From an uncultured Saprospiraceae bacterium (lineage in GTDB: Bacteria > Bacteroidota > Bacteroidia > Chitinophagales > Saprospiraceae): a stretch of 5,600 nt of DNA. The stretch lies in contig CALHKJ010000257.1 of assembly GCA_938033975.1 (NCBI GenBank), forward strand, positions 1 through 5,600, written 5' to 3'. Made by a program: the position numbers and the translations under genes. This document shows, piece by piece, positions 5,048-5,600 of this stretch (position 1 is the stretch's first letter; each line of letters opens with the position of its first letter). The notes under the pieces are model-generated. The model did not search any database, had not been told where the DNA came from, and saw only the letters and a list, made by a program, of their open reading frames with translations.

Positions 5048-5600
5048 TCACTTTCTGAATTTATAAAAGGCAGTTCGCTTATCTCCTTTTTTGATGATTA
5101 ATTTTTTATCAACTGCAAACTTTAAATCTCTACTTGCTGTTGCAGTCGAAATGTTCTTCAAAGAAAGAATATAGTCTTTCCGTGTAAATGTTTCACTAAT
5201 GTATGTTGATTTAAAGTATTCTAATCTATCCTTTGCTGAAGTTAGATTATTTTGATTTTTTGACAGCTCCTCTAGTGCCTCATCAATTGCTGAAAGAATG
5301 AATTCAATAAATTTTGTGGATTCACCTTGTTTGTCACTTAACTCCAAGGCCTTATAATATTCTTTTTGTCTCTGTTTTATAATTGTTTCAAAGGGCAAAA
5401 ATTCAAATAATGGATATTGGTTCATTAGAATTAAGGTTTGCCATAATCTTCCCATCCTTCCATTTCCATCAAGAAAAGGATGAATAAATTCTATCTCATA
5501 ATGAACAACACAGCATTTAATCAGAATAGGATCATTCGATTTTTTCAAATAGTCAAATAAACTCTTAATGAGTTTTCTTAAATGCTGTGGAGGTGGGGCA
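5048..5600 (-). CDS. Fic-domain protein, C-terminal part
   Basis: Partial gene: the frame stays open to the window edge at 5600, so about 183 C-terminal residues are visible. Fic proteins usually transfer AMP (sometimes another phosphate-containing group) from a nucleotide to a hydroxyl on a target protein. The complete catalytic motif HPFLDGNGRMGR is at 5447-5482, with the invariant His, the acidic residue, the GNG anion-binding loop and both Arg, so the enzyme looks active. About 35 residues before it is PPPQHLRKLIKSLFDYL, the segment that usually follows the flap hairpin. After the Fic core (to about residue 110), the C-terminus (TFTRKDYILSLKNISTATASRDLKFAV, then KKLIIKKGDKRTAFYKF) resembles a winged helix, common in bacterial Fic proteins of about 330-380 residues. 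The N-terminal region, which would hold any inhibitory helix, is outside. A TTG at 5548 is not a credible start. The target is unknown. Confidence 0.93.
   Translation of the reverse strand, partial: APPPQHLRKLIKSLFDYLKKSNDPILIKCCVVHYEIEFIHPFLDGNGRMGRLWQTLILMNQYPLFEFLPFETIIKQRQKEYYKALELSDKQGESTKFIEFILSAIDEALEELSKNQNNLTSAKDRLEYFKSTYISETFTRKDYILSLKNISTATASRDLKFAVDKKLIIKKGDKRTAFYKFRK

Overview
The window is AT-rich and looks like a Bacteroidota chromosome, most plausibly Cytophagales/Cyclobacteriaceae-like. The support is the gene families (a CreD variant paired with a short winged-helix regulator, a six-helix membrane protein, a Tat-type phosphoesterase), mostly A-rich leaders without a Shine-Dalgarno motif, a possible Bacteroidota-type promoter, and degenerate 7-bp repeats between genes. 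The lineage is inferred from these traits and not proven. All seven convincing genes lie on the minus strand, so transcription runs from position 5600 towards 1.

In transcription order: (i) 5600-5048, the C-terminal part of a Fic-domain protein that enters from outside the window; (ii) 5025-4675, a small DUF1801/YdhG-like protein with a good Shine-Dalgarno; (iii) 4570-4205, a VOC (glyoxalase-fold) protein bracketed by two arrays of degenerate heptamers at 4598-4680 and 4167-4201; (iv) 4071-1377, a compact cassette of a six-helix membrane protein, a 100-residue winged-helix regulator, CreD, and a small membrane protein with a canonical EF-hand loop; (v) 1341-499, a Tat-type metallophosphoesterase 35 bases beyond the cassette; (vi) 498-1, about 500 bases with no convincing gene.

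The most interesting part is the cassette. The membrane protein and regulator genes overlap by 4 bases (ATGA), as do creD and the EF-hand gene, giving two translationally coupled pairs. An identical 25-bp sequence containing a 19-bp inverted repeat (TACTTTG, 5-base spacer, CAAAGTA) stands just before each pair, at 4075-4099 and 3120-3144. The simplest reading is an autoregulated circuit: the small regulator binds both sites and controls its own operon and creD, with the membrane protein a possible signal input. No creBC two-component genes lie in the window. The job of CreD and its two unnamed membrane partners is not known from sequence; envelope stress is an inference.

The start codons of creD and the VOC gene need care. 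The longest creD frame would begin with TTG inside the operator. The longest VOC frame would begin inside the heptamer array. Downstream ATGs at 3106 and 4570 fit better.
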